This document shows positions 38,108-46,498 of a stretch of 64,000 nucleotides of DNA, one piece after another (the first letter of the stretch is position 1; every line of letters starts with the position of its first letter). The notes beneath the pieces are model-generated. The model was not told the origin of the DNA. It ran no database searches and saw nothing but the letters and a program-made list of their open reading frames with translations. Source of the DNA: Gemmatimonadota bacterium (lineage in GTDB: Bacteria; Gemmatimonadota; Gemmatimonadetes; Gemmatimonadales; Gemmatimonadaceae); NCBI GenBank assembly GCA_028287235.1, contig JAQBQB010000028.1:186001-250000 (forward strand), written 5' to 3'. Position numbers and translations under genes: made by a program.

Positions 38108-38801
38108 CCTGCAGGCGCGCGACGTCTGCCGCGTCCAGCAGGCGCCACATGCCGGAGGGCAGATCGCCGAGCTCGAGTCCGCCCACGCGCACGCGATGCA
38201 GCGACTCCACATGGTTGCCGGTCGCGGCGAACATCCGCCGGGCCTGATGGTACCGGCCTTCAGTGAGCGTGAGCCGAACGTGCCGCGCGTCGAGGATCTC
38301 GAGCGCGGCGGGCGCTAACGGGTCGGGTTCGGACTCGAGCATCATCGTTCCGCTGGCGAACAGCTCCCGTTCGTCGCCGCGCAAATCGTTCGCGAGCTGC
38401 ACCACGTACACCTTGGGCAAATGGGTGCGCGGCGACGTGAGCCGGTGATTGAGCTGGCCGTCGTCGGTGAGGAGCAGCAGGCCCGAGGTATCGCGATCGA
38501 GCCGGCCGACCGGCGCAACGATCGGCGACCGTTCGCGATAGCGCGGCGGCAGCAACTCATATACGAGACGATCGGCGTCCTTCGTCGTACAGACGTAGCC
38601 GATCGGCTTGTGCAGCATCACGACGGCGCCCGGGGGCGGGTCGAGCGGCTCGCCGTCGACGAGGATGTCGTCGTGCGCGCATGCATCGCCTTCCGCGAGC
38701 ACGATGCCGTCACGGCGCGTGACGCGCTCATCGTCGAGCATGCGGCCGACGTCGCGCCGGCTACCATAGCCAAGGTTGGCGAGGTACTTCGTGAGCTTCA
38801 C
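38082..38801 (-). CDS. Pseudouridine synthase, RsuA-like
   Basis: A 239-residue enzyme with an S4 domain (MKLTKYLANLGYGSRRDVGR), VMLHKPIGYVCTT, the catalytic VGRLDRDTSGLLLLTDDG and the late EGRYHQARRMFAATGNHV. The last motif with YHQARRM is typical of the RsuA group that modifies 16S U516. It starts with GTG at 38799-38801. It is convergent with the RsmC-like gene, overlapping its 3' end by 26 bases. Confidence 0.92.
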   Translation of the reverse strand: MKLTKYLANLGYGSRRDVGRMLDDERVTRRDGIVLAEGDACAHDDILVDGEPLDPPPGAVVMLHKPIGYVCTTKDADRLVYELLPPRYRERSPIVAPVGRLDRDTSGLLLLTDDGQLNHRLTSPRTHLPKVYVVQLANDLRGDERELFASGTMMLESEPDPLAPAALEILDARHVRLTLTEGRYHQARRMFAATGNHVESLHRVRVGGLELGDLPSGMWRLLDAADVARLQATSSPSAP

Positions 38802-38855
38802 GTGAGAAAACTATCGCCGATCCGTTCGATCCGATGGATTCAACGAACGGCCGCG

Positions 38856-39245
38856 TCACTCATCGACAGCGAACGCGAGTAGCTGACCAAGAGGAAAGCG
38901 CCATTCTGACACCGACTGGCTTCCATCGCTTTCTGTCGGCGCGTCGAGGTCATCGACGACCACCGGGCCGCGAATGACGACGGTCGATCCCTCGCGGCGC
39001 ATCGGCCAGATCTCGTGGGCACCCTGGTCCGGACCATGGTACGACGTCACCAACGCGCTCGCGCCTGGCTCGCCCGCAAGTCGCAGCACCGCGTCGCGCC
39101 AGCGCGACTCGTAGTCGCCCGTCGACCAATGCGTCGCGTCGGTCTCGAAACGCTGCGAGTCGTCGCCGAGGGTGATCTCGCCGGTCGCCCGCTTCCGTCC
39201 GCCGGCATCCGGTTTCGCGGAGGAAGTAAATCCAATGTAGAACAT
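38856..39245 (-). CDS. CdiI-like contact-dependent inhibition immunity protein (orphan)
   Basis: A 129-residue protein starting MFYIGFTSSA, with GEITLGDDSQRFETDATHWS, DYESRWRDAVLRLAGE, ALVTSYHGPD and WPMRREGSTVVIRG. This order matches CdiI-family immunity proteins, which bind and block a CdiA toxin tip. No CdiA, no CdiB and no toxin domain lies in the window, so it is either an orphan defence gene or has another role. Confidence rests on pattern memory and should be checked by profile search. Confidence 0.65.
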   Translation of the reverse strand: MFYIGFTSSAKPDAGGRKRATGEITLGDDSQRFETDATHWSTGDYESRWRDAVLRLAGEPGASALVTSYHGPDQGAHEIWPMRREGSTVVIRGPVVVDDLDAPTESDGSQSVSEWRFPLGQLLAFAVDE

Positions 39246-39340
39246 TGTTAGAACTTCTACGGCGCGTGGCGGTGAGGGAAGTGGTTGACCGCGCCGGCAC
39301 GAGCAGGGGCGATCTGCCATAGCGGGGCCCGAGCGATTCG

Positions 39341-39499
39341 CTACTCGGGCTCCGCGACCGGGGCGTCCAGCTCGTCGCCGATCTCCGGCAGCCCGTCGCG
39401 CTTGCGCTGGAGGCGTTCCTCGCGCTTGGCGTCCTTTTTCTTCTTGCGGTCCTGCTCCTTCTTTCGCTTCTCGAAATCGTAGTTTGGCTTCTTTGGCAA
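39341..39499 (-). CDS. Small lysine-rich protein
   Basis: A 52-residue protein, PKKPNYDFEKRKKEQDRKKK in the first part and an acidic tail (DELDAPVAEPE). A TTG start at 39497-39499 has GGAGG seven bases upstream. Composition suggests a helical, charged, perhaps nucleic-acid-binding peptide. Similar short proteins are common in bacteria without known function. Confidence 0.6.
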   Translation of the reverse strand: MPKKPNYDFEKRKKEQDRKKKKDAKREERLQRKRDGLPEIGDELDAPVAEPE

Positions 39500-39608
39500 G
39501 CTGAGTCCTCCGAATGAGTGCCGAGTGCGCGGCGGCCGTGACGGCCACACCTGTGCCGCGCCTCGATCCATGTAATGTAGTGAAACCTCCCGAGCGGCGA
39601 TCCGCCAG

Positions 39609-40226
39609 CTACGAGTCGAATTCTTTGATTGCGGCCTCGCCGCGCGTCGCGTCCGCCAGGGCGGCACGGAAGGCGGGCAAGCGCGGACGCGGCACGCGGA
39701 GCCGGTAGCACACGCCCACGTCGTACTCTTGCGACACCACCTCGGCCTCGAGTCCCGAAAGCAGCTGCTGGATGACGGTGATGCTCGGGTAGCCGAAGGT
39801 AACCGTGAGCTCCACGTAGTCCACGTGCTCGCCTCGCGGCAGGGTCTCGAGGGTGAGCTGGACGACACCCCCGTAGGCCTTCACGAGGCCACCCGTGCCG
39901 AGCTTGGTCCCGCCATAGTAGCGCGTGACTACGGCGGCGATCTCTCCGACCCCGCTGTGCAGCAGCACGGTGAGCATCGGACGGCCGGCGGTTCCGTGCG
40001 GCTCGCCGTCGTCGCTCATGCCGACGCGATTCGTATCGCCCGGCGGGCCGGCGACGTACGCCCAGCAGTTGTGGGTGGCGTCGGGAAACTCGGCGTTCAG
40101 CTCGCGAATGAACGCTTGGGCATCTTCCGAGGTTGCGACGTGCTGGAGGGTGCAGATGAAACGGCTGCGGTCGATCGTCTGTTCGACGCGGTGGCGTTGG
40201 CCGGGAATCGGGTAGCGGGCGGACAT
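39609..40226 (-). CDS. yigZ: YigZ/IMPACT family protein
   Basis: A 205-residue protein. The N-terminal UPF0029-like domain shows SRFICTLQHVATSEDAQAFI, PDATHNCWAYVAG, the family signature SDDGEPHGTAGRPML and VVTRYYGGTKLGTGGLVKAY. The C-terminal DUF1949-like domain is present. The eukaryotic IMPACT relatives bind translation factors. The bacterial role is unsettled. The ATG at 40224-40226 is preferred to the ATG five codons upstream. Confidence 0.92.
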   Translation of the reverse strand: MSARYPIPGQRHRVEQTIDRSRFICTLQHVATSEDAQAFIRELNAEFPDATHNCWAYVAGPPGDTNRVGMSDDGEPHGTAGRPMLTVLLHSGVGEIAAVVTRYYGGTKLGTGGLVKAYGGVVQLTLETLPRGEHVDYVELTVTFGYPSITVIQQLLSGLEAEVVSQEYDVGVCYRLRVPRPRLPAFRAALADATRGEAAIKEFDS

Positions 40227-40245
40227 TGGGGAATCGTACACCGGC

Positions 40246-40269
40246 GGCTATCGCCACGGCTATCGCCAC
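40246..40269. repeat. Tandem duplication of a 12-base unit
   Basis: GGCTATCGCCAC occurs twice without a gap (40246-40257 and 40258-40269) in the short gap upstream of the MBL gene at 40299. It may be a slipped-strand duplication or a pair of binding sites; nothing else supports a role. Confidence 0.5.
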
Positions 40270-40298
40270 GAGCATCGGTGGCGGCGTATGTTGGATCC

Positions 40299-41207
40299 AT
40301 GCGCCTCGCCTCCCTTTTCGCCACTCCGCTTCTTTTGCTCGCCACCACGGCGAGAGCCCAAGCCCCGCAGCCAGACGGCGCGGGGTTGGAGCGCGGCGTC
40401 CTTCCCGCGACGTGGGCCGAGTCGGGCGACGCGTGCGCGACGCAGCCGCATTTTCGGCTGCACGAGTACAACGCCGACTTCTACATCCTTCGCCAGTCGG
40501 GCTGCACGAATTACGAGAAGCCATTTCTCTACCTGATCTTCGGCGACGGGCAGGCGCTCCTGCTCGACAGCGGCGCAAAGAACGCGCAGGTCGCCGACGC
40601 CGTGCGCGACGCGCTGAAACGGTGGGCCGACCATCACGGCGGACGCACACCGAAGCTCGTCGTCGCCCACTCGCACGGCCATGGCGATCACGTCGCCGGC
40701 GACGCCCAGCTCGGCGCGCTCCCCGACGTCACGGTCGTTGGCACGGCACCGGATGCCGTGCAACAGTTCTTCGGCCTGCACAACTGGCCCGACGAAGCGA
40801 CAACGTTCAATCTCGGCGGCCGAATGCTCGACGTCGTGCCGATTCCCGGGCACGAGCGAGCCTCGATCGCCGTCTACGACCGCCGCACGGGCATTCTACT
40901 CACCGGCGACACGATGTACCCCGGCCGTCTCTACGTCGCCGACGCGCCGGCGTTCACCAAAAGCGTCCGCCGCCTCGTCGACTTCACGCGCGGCAAGCCG
41001 ATCGCGCACGTGCTCGGCGCGCACATCGAGGAAGCGCGGACACCGTTCCTCGACTATCCCGTGGGAACGAAGTTCCAGCCCGACGAACACGCGCTCGAGC
41101 TGTCGCGCGGGCACCTGCTCGAGCTGAGCGATGCACTCGAACAGATGGGCGGCACCGTGGTGCGGCGCGCGATGCGTGATTTCACCGTTTGGCCAGTGAG
41201 TCGCTGA
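40299..41207 (+). CDS. Secreted MBL-fold hydrolase
   Basis: A 302-residue exported metallo-hydrolase. The signal peptide ends TTARAQ. The metal motif is HSHGHGDH, followed by IPGHERASIAVYD and LLTGDTMYPGRLY, which supply the other zinc ligands, and a late VLGAHIE. It belongs to the broad class-B-like MBL group; the substrate is unknown and the typical penicillinase loops were not recognised. It is convergent with the MaoC gene. Confidence 0.85.
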   Translation: MRLASLFATPLLLLATTARAQAPQPDGAGLERGVLPATWAESGDACATQPHFRLHEYNADFYILRQSGCTNYEKPFLYLIFGDGQALLLDSGAKNAQVADAVRDALKRWADHHGGRTPKLVVAHSHGHGDHVAGDAQLGALPDVTVVGTAPDAVQQFFGLHNWPDEATTFNLGGRMLDVVPIPGHERASIAVYDRRTGILLTGDTMYPGRLYVADAPAFTKSVRRLVDFTRGKPIAHVLGAHIEEARTPFLDYPVGTKFQPDEHALELSRGHLLELSDALEQMGGTVVRRAMRDFTVWPVSR

Positions 41208-41225
41208 GGCGTCGCACGTCCGACA

Positions 41226-41732
41226 TCACCCGTCGATGTTCGCCACGGGCATGGGACGCGCAGGGGCATGCCCGCGCTTGTAGACGAGAATCGTACGACG
41301 GAACTCCATCACCACCGTGCCGTCCTGCTTGAACCCCGTGGTCTTGATCTTGACGATGCCCATGGTGGGACGGGAGCCCGACTCGCGCACGCTCAGCACT
41401 TCCGTCTGCGCGTAGATCGTGTCGCCCTCGAACACCGGCGCCGGAAGCGTGACCTCCTCCCAGCCGAGGTTCACCGCGTACTGTGAGACGTCGGCGACGG
41501 AGAGCCCGGTGACGAGCGCCAACGTGAACGTCGAGTTCATGAGCGGTTGGCCGAACTCGGTCTGCGCGGCGTAGTGGCGGTCGAAGTGGATCGGGTTCGG
41601 GTTGCAGGTGAGCAGCGTGAACCAGGTATTGTCGGTCGCCGTCACGGTGCGTCCGATCGGATGGCGGAGCACGTCGCCCACCGTGAAGTCTTCGTAGAAT
41701 CGTCCGCCCTGCTGGCGCGGTGCGTCGTTCAT
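41226..41732 (-). CDS. MaoC-family dehydratase (candidate itaconyl/mesaconyl-CoA hydratase)
   Basis: A 168-residue hot-dog-fold hydratase starting after GGRFYEDFTVGD. The segment TCNPNPIHFDRHYA carries the catalytic Asp and His of R-specific enoyl-CoA hydratases, and FGQPLMNSTFTLAL follows. The length and motif fit hydratases acting on mesaconyl- or itaconyl-CoA type substrates. It is the last gene of a five-gene operon; its ATG overlaps the lyase stop (ATGA) and GGAAGGA precedes it. Confidence 0.88.
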   Translation of the reverse strand: MNDAPRQQGGRFYEDFTVGDVLRHPIGRTVTATDNTWFTLLTCNPNPIHFDRHYAAQTEFGQPLMNSTFTLALVTGLSVADVSQYAVNLGWEEVTLPAPVFEGDTIYAQTEVLSVRESGSRPTMGIVKIKTTGFKQDGTVVMEFRRTILVYKRGHAPARPMPVANIDG

Positions 41733-42631
41733 CGTTCCTTCCCTCCACGAGATTGGTCGAGCACCACGCGCGCCATGCGCGCGCTGGCTTCGTCGATCAT
41801 GGCGCCGTCGAGGCGCGCCGCGCCCTTCCCTTCGGCCGCGGCGCGCTCGCATGCGTCGACCACACGTTGCGCGTGCGCGATCTCCTCGGCCGTGGGACTG
41901 AACACCATGTGCACGGTGGAGATCTGCGACGGGTGAATGCACTGCTTGCCGTCGAAGCCCATCGCGCGCGCGATGCGGCAGGAGCGCGCGAAGCCCGCGG
42001 TATCGGTGTACGCGGCGTACGGGCCGTCCATGGCGCGCAGGCCGTTGGCGCGCGCCGCGGCAACGACGCCGTGCATCACGGCGTGCCACCGGTGCCCGGG
42101 GTAGTCCTCGTCGTTCGCGTCGTGTGCGCCGATGCCAGACGACGGCATGCGCATCGACGCCGCGTAGTCGCCGGGGCCGAAGATCAGCGACTCGAGGCGC
42201 GGCGACGCCTGCGCAATCTCGCGCAGCCAGACGAACCCCGCCGCCGTCTCGATCTGCGCCTCGATGCCGATGCGGCGGGTCAGGCCGCGGTCCATCTCGA
42301 TCTGCGTGAGCAGCCGGTCGACGAAGCGCACGTCGTGTGGCGAGCCGACCTTCGGAATCATCACGAGGTCCAGGTGGTCGCCCGCGGCCTCGACGACGTC
42401 GACGAGGTCGCGATAGGTGTACGACGTGTCGAGCCCGTTGACGCGGAAGATGCGGCGCTTCCCGCCGAAGTCGAGCGTCGTGAGCGCATTGACGACGTTC
42501 GGGCGCGACGCGGCTTTCTGCTCCGTGGGCACGGAGTCCTCGAGGTCGATGCACACCGCGTCGGCCGCGCTCGCCGCCGCTTTGGCGATGACCGCCGGAT
42601 TTCCCGCGGGGACGAACAGCATGCTCCGCAT
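41729..42631 (-). CDS. CitE/HpcH-type CoA ester lyase (candidate citramalyl- or malyl-CoA lyase)
   Basis: A 300-residue TIM-barrel lyase of the CitE-like family that cleaves hydroxyacyl-CoA to acetyl-CoA or propionyl-CoA and a 2-oxoacid. Metal and acid residues are visible: VCIDLEDSVP, IPKVGSPHD, IEAQIETAAG (catalytic Glu region), FGPGDYAASM (metal Asp) and GKQCIHPSQI. It follows the CoA-transferase gene with no space (TAG then ATG) and overlaps the hydratase gene by 4 bases. The exact substrate is not set by sequence. Confidence 0.88.
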   Translation of the reverse strand: MRSMLFVPAGNPAVIAKAAASAADAVCIDLEDSVPTEQKAASRPNVVNALTTLDFGGKRRIFRVNGLDTSYTYRDLVDVVEAAGDHLDLVMIPKVGSPHDVRFVDRLLTQIEMDRGLTRRIGIEAQIETAAGFVWLREIAQASPRLESLIFGPGDYAASMRMPSSGIGAHDANDEDYPGHRWHAVMHGVVAAARANGLRAMDGPYAAYTDTAGFARSCRIARAMGFDGKQCIHPSQISTVHMVFSPTAEEIAHAQRVVDACERAAAEGKGAARLDGAMIDEASARMARVVLDQSRGGKER

Positions 42632-43786
42632 CTATTCTCTCGCTCCGAGCTCGAGAGCGAGCTCCGTCAGCACTTCGTTCGTGTGTTCGCCCAGGGCGGG
42701 CACCGCGCCCATGCGCGGCGGCGCGCCGCGAAGGTTGTGCGGCGGGAGCAGCGCCGGAATGTCGCCGCTCGGCGACGCCACCGTCGTCCACCGGCCGCGC
42801 GCGGCGAGCTGTGGATGCGCGGCGACCGCCGGCACGTCGTTCACGCTACCCGTGGGAATGTCCGCCGCCTCGAGCCAGCCGAGGACGACTGACTTGGCGT
42901 GCTCGCGGAAGCGATGCTCGATCAGCGCCTCGAGCGCCTCGCGGTGCTGCAAGCGCAGTGCGTTGCTGACGAAGCGCGCGTCGTCGGCGAGCGCGGGCTG
43001 GGCCATCACACCGCCGCAGAAGCGGCGCCACTCGCGGTCGTTCTGGATCGCGAACATCACGGCGCCGTCGGCACAGGGGTACGCGCCGTACGGGACGATC
43101 ATGTTGTGCCGCACGCCGGCTCGGGCGGGCACCTTGCCCGTACCCTGCCACACCGAGAGCGGAGGCGACATCCATTCGGTGAGGCACTCGAGCATCGCAA
43201 TGTCGATGCGGTCGCCGCGGCCGGTGATGCCGCGCTGGATGAGCGCCGTGAGGATCGACGAGTAGGCGTACAGCCCCGACGAGATGTCGGCCATCGAGAC
43301 GCCGACCTTCGCGGGCGCGTCGGGCGTGCCGGTCATGGCGATCACCCCCGACTCCGCCTGCACGAGCATGTCGTACGCCTTGGAGTCGCGGCGCGGACCG
43401 TCGGGGCCGTAGCCCGAGATGCCGCACCAGATGAGCCGATGATGATGCGCCGTCAACGTGTCGTAGCCGAAGCCGAGCCGCTCGACGGCGCCCGGCGCGA
43501 GGTTGTGGACGAATACGTCCGCTCGCTCCAGCAGCCGCTCGCACGCGTCATGATCGTTCTTTAATGACAAATCCAGCATGACGCTGCGCTTGCCGCGGTT
43601 GAGCCAGGCGAAATACGCCGACTCGCCGTGCAGCGCGCTGTCGTATGCCCGCGACGGATCGCCGGCGCCGGGGCGCTCGATCTTGACGACGTCCGCGCCC
43701 ATGTCCGCGAGCTGGCGCGAGCAGAACGGCGCCGCCACCGCCTGCTCCAGCGCGACGACCCGCAACCCGCTGAGGGGACCGTTCAA
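42632..43786 (-). CDS. CaiB/BaiF-family CoA-transferase
   Basis: A 384-residue class III CoA-transferase. The N-terminus reads LSGLRVVALEQAVAAPFCSR, followed by LADMGADVVKIERPGAGDPS, GKRSVMLDL and the region YDMLVQAESGVIAMTGTPD, whose first Asp is the usual catalytic aspartate. The TTG start at 43784-43786 overlaps the stop of the dehydrogenase gene (TTGA) and has GAGG five bases upstream. It probably activates the dicarboxylic acid used by the operon with succinyl-CoA or another donor. Confidence 0.87.
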   Translation of the reverse strand: MNGPLSGLRVVALEQAVAAPFCSRQLADMGADVVKIERPGAGDPSRAYDSALHGESAYFAWLNRGKRSVMLDLSLKNDHDACERLLERADVFVHNLAPGAVERLGFGYDTLTAHHHRLIWCGISGYGPDGPRRDSKAYDMLVQAESGVIAMTGTPDAPAKVGVSMADISSGLYAYSSILTALIQRGITGRGDRIDIAMLECLTEWMSPPLSVWQGTGKVPARAGVRHNMIVPYGAYPCADGAVMFAIQNDREWRRFCGGVMAQPALADDARFVSNALRLQHREALEALIEHRFREHAKSVVLGWLEAADIPTGSVNDVPAVAAHPQLAARGRWTTVASPSGDIPALLPPHNLRGAPPRMGAVPALGEHTNEVLTELALELGARE

Positions 43787-44952
43787 AAGGACCTCGGCAT
43801 CTCCAACACGTGCTCCCCAAGGTACGAGAGAATGAGATTCGTCGACACCGGTGCGACTTGATAGAGCCGCGTCTCGCGAAACTTGCGCTCCACGTCGAAT
43901 TCCGCGGCGAACCCCAGCCCGCCGTGCGTCTGGAGACACACGTTGGCCGCCTCCCACGAGGAATCCGCCGCGAGCAGCTTGGCCATGTTCGCCTCGGCGC
44001 CGCACGGCAGACCGGCGTCGTAGAGTCGCGCCGCTTCGTAGCGCATGAGGTCCGCGGCGCGCACGTTCGCGTACGAGCGCGCGATGGGAAACTGCACGCC
44101 TTGGTTCTGGCCGATCGGCCGGTCGAAGACGGTCCGCTCCCGCGCGTACTTCCGCGCCCGGTCGACGAACCAATACCCGTCGCCGATGCACTCGGCGGCG
44201 ATGAGGATCCGCTCGGCGTTCATCCCGTCGAGGATGTACCGAAACCCTCTGCCTTCCTCGCCGATCAGATTCTCCGCGGGAATCTCGAAGTCGTCGAAGA
44301 AGACTTCGTTCGTCTCGTGGTTGACCATGTTGCGAATGGGCCGCACCGCGAGACCGCGCGACTCGGCGTCGCGCAAGTCTATGAGAAAAACCGAAAGCCC
44401 TTCGGCCTTTCGAGTCACGTCGGCCAGCGGCGTCGTGCGTGCGAGCAGCAGCATCAGATCGGAATGCTGCACGCGCGAGATCCACATCTTCTGCCCATTC
44501 ACGACGTAGCGATCGCCCCGCCGCTCGGCGAAGGTCTTGATCTTCGTCGTGTCGGTGCCCGCCGACGGCTCGGTGACGGCGAACGACTGCAGGCGTAGCT
44601 CGCCCCGCGCGATCGCCGGCAGGTAGCGCTGCTTCTGCTCGGCCGATCCGTGGCGCAGCAGCGTGCCCATGATGTACATCTGCGCGTGGCAGGCGCCGGA
44701 GTTCGCGCCCGAGCGATTGACCTCCTCGAGAATCACCGACGCTTCGGTGACACCGAGCCCTCCACCGCCGTACTCGGTGGGAATGAGCGCCGCGAGCCAG
44801 CCGGCGTCGGTGAGCGCCTGGACAAATTTCTCCGGGTATTCGGCGCGGGAGTCCACGTCCTGCCAATAGTCGCTACCGAAGCGGCTGCACAGATCGCGAA
44901 TGGCCTGACGATACTCGGCGTGATCGGCGGCGCGCGGGTTGATCTCCTTCAT
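43783..44952 (-). CDS. Acyl-CoA dehydrogenase
   Basis: A 389-residue FAD enzyme. Visible family marks are IPTEYGGGGLG, FAVTEPSAGTDTTKIKT (FAD contact), WISRVQHSDL, ERILIAAECIGDGYWFVD, FDRPIGQNQG and the C-terminal LQTHGGLGFAAEFDVERKFR, with the expected end-loop. It is the second gene of the C5-dicarboxylate operon, in ATGA overlap with the MmgE/PrpD gene upstream and TTGA with the CoA-transferase gene. A saturated methyl-branched acyl-CoA such as methylsuccinyl-CoA is a possible substrate. Confidence 0.9.
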   Translation of the reverse strand: MKEINPRAADHAEYRQAIRDLCSRFGSDYWQDVDSRAEYPEKFVQALTDAGWLAALIPTEYGGGGLGVTEASVILEEVNRSGANSGACHAQMYIMGTLLRHGSAEQKQRYLPAIARGELRLQSFAVTEPSAGTDTTKIKTFAERRGDRYVVNGQKMWISRVQHSDLMLLLARTTPLADVTRKAEGLSVFLIDLRDAESRGLAVRPIRNMVNHETNEVFFDDFEIPAENLIGEEGRGFRYILDGMNAERILIAAECIGDGYWFVDRARKYARERTVFDRPIGQNQGVQFPIARSYANVRAADLMRYEAARLYDAGLPCGAEANMAKLLAADSSWEAANVCLQTHGGLGFAAEFDVERKFRETRLYQVAPVSTNLILSYLGEHVLEMPRSF

Positions 44953-46349
44953 GCGACGTGCGCTTCGGCGGGAAGCAGATCGCGAAAGTGCGTGGACATG
45001 TCGCGGCAGGAGGCGATGGAGTGAACGAGCTCGATCGCGCGCTGCGCAACGTCGGGGCCGAAGCGCGGCGCTACGAGCGCCGTGAGCTTCGCCTCGAGCT
45101 CGTGGGTGGTGACCGGGTTCTCGGGATTGCCGCGCGGGAAATCGGCCGCTCCGCGCAGCACCGTACCGTCGGTGAGCTCGATCTCGATGCGCGTTGGCCA
45201 TGCGGCGGGATACTTCGCGGTGAGGTCCTGCGCGACGGTCACGGTCGTCTTGCCGAGGAGCGACGCAATGGCTGGGTCGCGCACGCCGGCGGAGCCGAAT
45301 CGCTCGGCGGTGAACTGCTCGAGGCCCACGCGACCCTCAGCGAGCGCGGCGGCCACGACGTACGCGATGCTGAACTGGCCGCGGTACGGAGAGCTCGGGT
45401 TCGGTTCCTTCACGATCTCGTAGCCGGAGCCGTAGGTCGCGATGCGGATGCTCGCGATTTTGTCGATCGGCGCTTGGGCGCGAAGGTCGAGCGCGACGTC
45501 GATCGCCGAATGGGTGTGGCCGCAGCACGAATGCATCTTGTAGCAGTTCTCGCCGATCTTCCACCGGCTTCCGAGCCCCTCGGTGATGCGCGTCGCGTCG
45601 GCGGAGCGCGTGGTGGCGCGGAAGAAGCCTCGTTCGCCCTCGAGGATGCGCGTCGCGCCGGTGAAGCCGGCGGCGGCGAGGTCGGCGGCGAGCACGCCGT
45701 TCATCGCGGCCTTGCCGGGATGTAAGTGTTTGCTCATGGCGCCGTCGGCGTTGAACTCCCACAGGCCGGCCGCCTGCGTGCCAGCGGTGCCGAGCGCATC
45801 GGACATCTGGCGGGCATCGAGCCCGAGCAGGCTTCCCGCGGCCGCGGCTGCGCCGAACGTTGCCGCCGTGCCGGTCGGATGGAAGAAGCGATAGTGATCG
45901 GGATTCACCGCCTCGCCAACGCGGAGCGCGGCCTCGTAGCCCAGCGCCACGGCCAGCAGAAACGCCTCGCCGCTCGCGTGCTCGCGCTCCGCCACGGCGA
46001 GCGCCGCGGGAATGACCGGCGCGGCGGCGTGGAGCGTGGAGCCCTTGTGCACGTCGTCGAGCTCGAGGATGTGTGACGCGACGCCATTGGCGAGCGCGGC
46101 GGCCGCCGCCGACGCGCGCGGCGCGCTGAACACGGTCGCGTCGGCGGAGACGCCGAAGCCGGCAACGACTCGCTGCGCCATGCGGGCCGGCTGCTCGATC
46201 GAGCCGGCCAGAGCGGATCCGAGCCAGTCGAGAATGGCGCGGCTGGTGTCGGCGAGCACGTCGAGCGGGAGATCGGTGTAGCGCGCGGCGGACATCGCGT
46301 TTGCCAGGGCGGCGCTGACGCCTTCGCTTGAATTCGGTGAGGATTGCAT
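44949..46349 (-). CDS. MmgE/PrpD family protein
   Basis: A 466-residue protein of the family that includes 2-methylcitrate dehydratase and cis-aconitate decarboxylase. It has the usual signatures: AILDWLGSALAGSI near the N-terminus, NGVASHILELDDVHKGSTLH, GTAATFGAAAAAG, KHLHPGKAAMNG and SCCGHTHSAIDVAL. These positions are the catalytic region of the family. It starts the five-gene operon, divergent from the nucleotidyltransferase gene at 46499. The ATG at 46347-46349 is used; an ATG seven codons upstream is possible. Its reaction is not determined. Confidence 0.87.
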   Translation of the reverse strand: MQSSPNSSEGVSAALANAMSAARYTDLPLDVLADTSRAILDWLGSALAGSIEQPARMAQRVVAGFGVSADATVFSAPRASAAAAALANGVASHILELDDVHKGSTLHAAAPVIPAALAVAEREHASGEAFLLAVALGYEAALRVGEAVNPDHYRFFHPTGTAATFGAAAAAGSLLGLDARQMSDALGTAGTQAAGLWEFNADGAMSKHLHPGKAAMNGVLAADLAAAGFTGATRILEGERGFFRATTRSADATRITEGLGSRWKIGENCYKMHSCCGHTHSAIDVALDLRAQAPIDKIASIRIATYGSGYEIVKEPNPSSPYRGQFSIAYVVAAALAEGRVGLEQFTAERFGSAGVRDPAIASLLGKTTVTVAQDLTAKYPAAWPTRIEIELTDGTVLRGAADFPRGNPENPVTTHELEAKLTALVAPRFGPDVAQRAIELVHSIASCRDMSTHFRDLLPAEAHVA

Positions 46350-46498
46350 CGCCGCTAATATGCGGGCCAACGCCTCGTGTGCAGAAGTGGCCGGCCCATT
46401 TTCCGCGCCACCACTGCATATCGGCGCGCAAAGCGCCCCGATCTCGATACGACACGCAGTATGTTTCTGGTCGCACCCATGGAAGAGAGCCCAATCGC

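Noticed and set aside
41226-42791. A 521-codon frame that would extend the MaoC hydratase
   Set aside because: The upstream part is an Arg-rich mirror of the lyase gene; the ATG at 41732 with a ribosome site and the ATGA overlap defines the true start.
42632-44866. A single 744-codon frame that would fuse the CoA-transferase to extra N-terminal sequence
   Set aside because: The extra part is out of frame with the real acyl-CoA dehydrogenase, and the TTGA overlap explains the true start at 43786.
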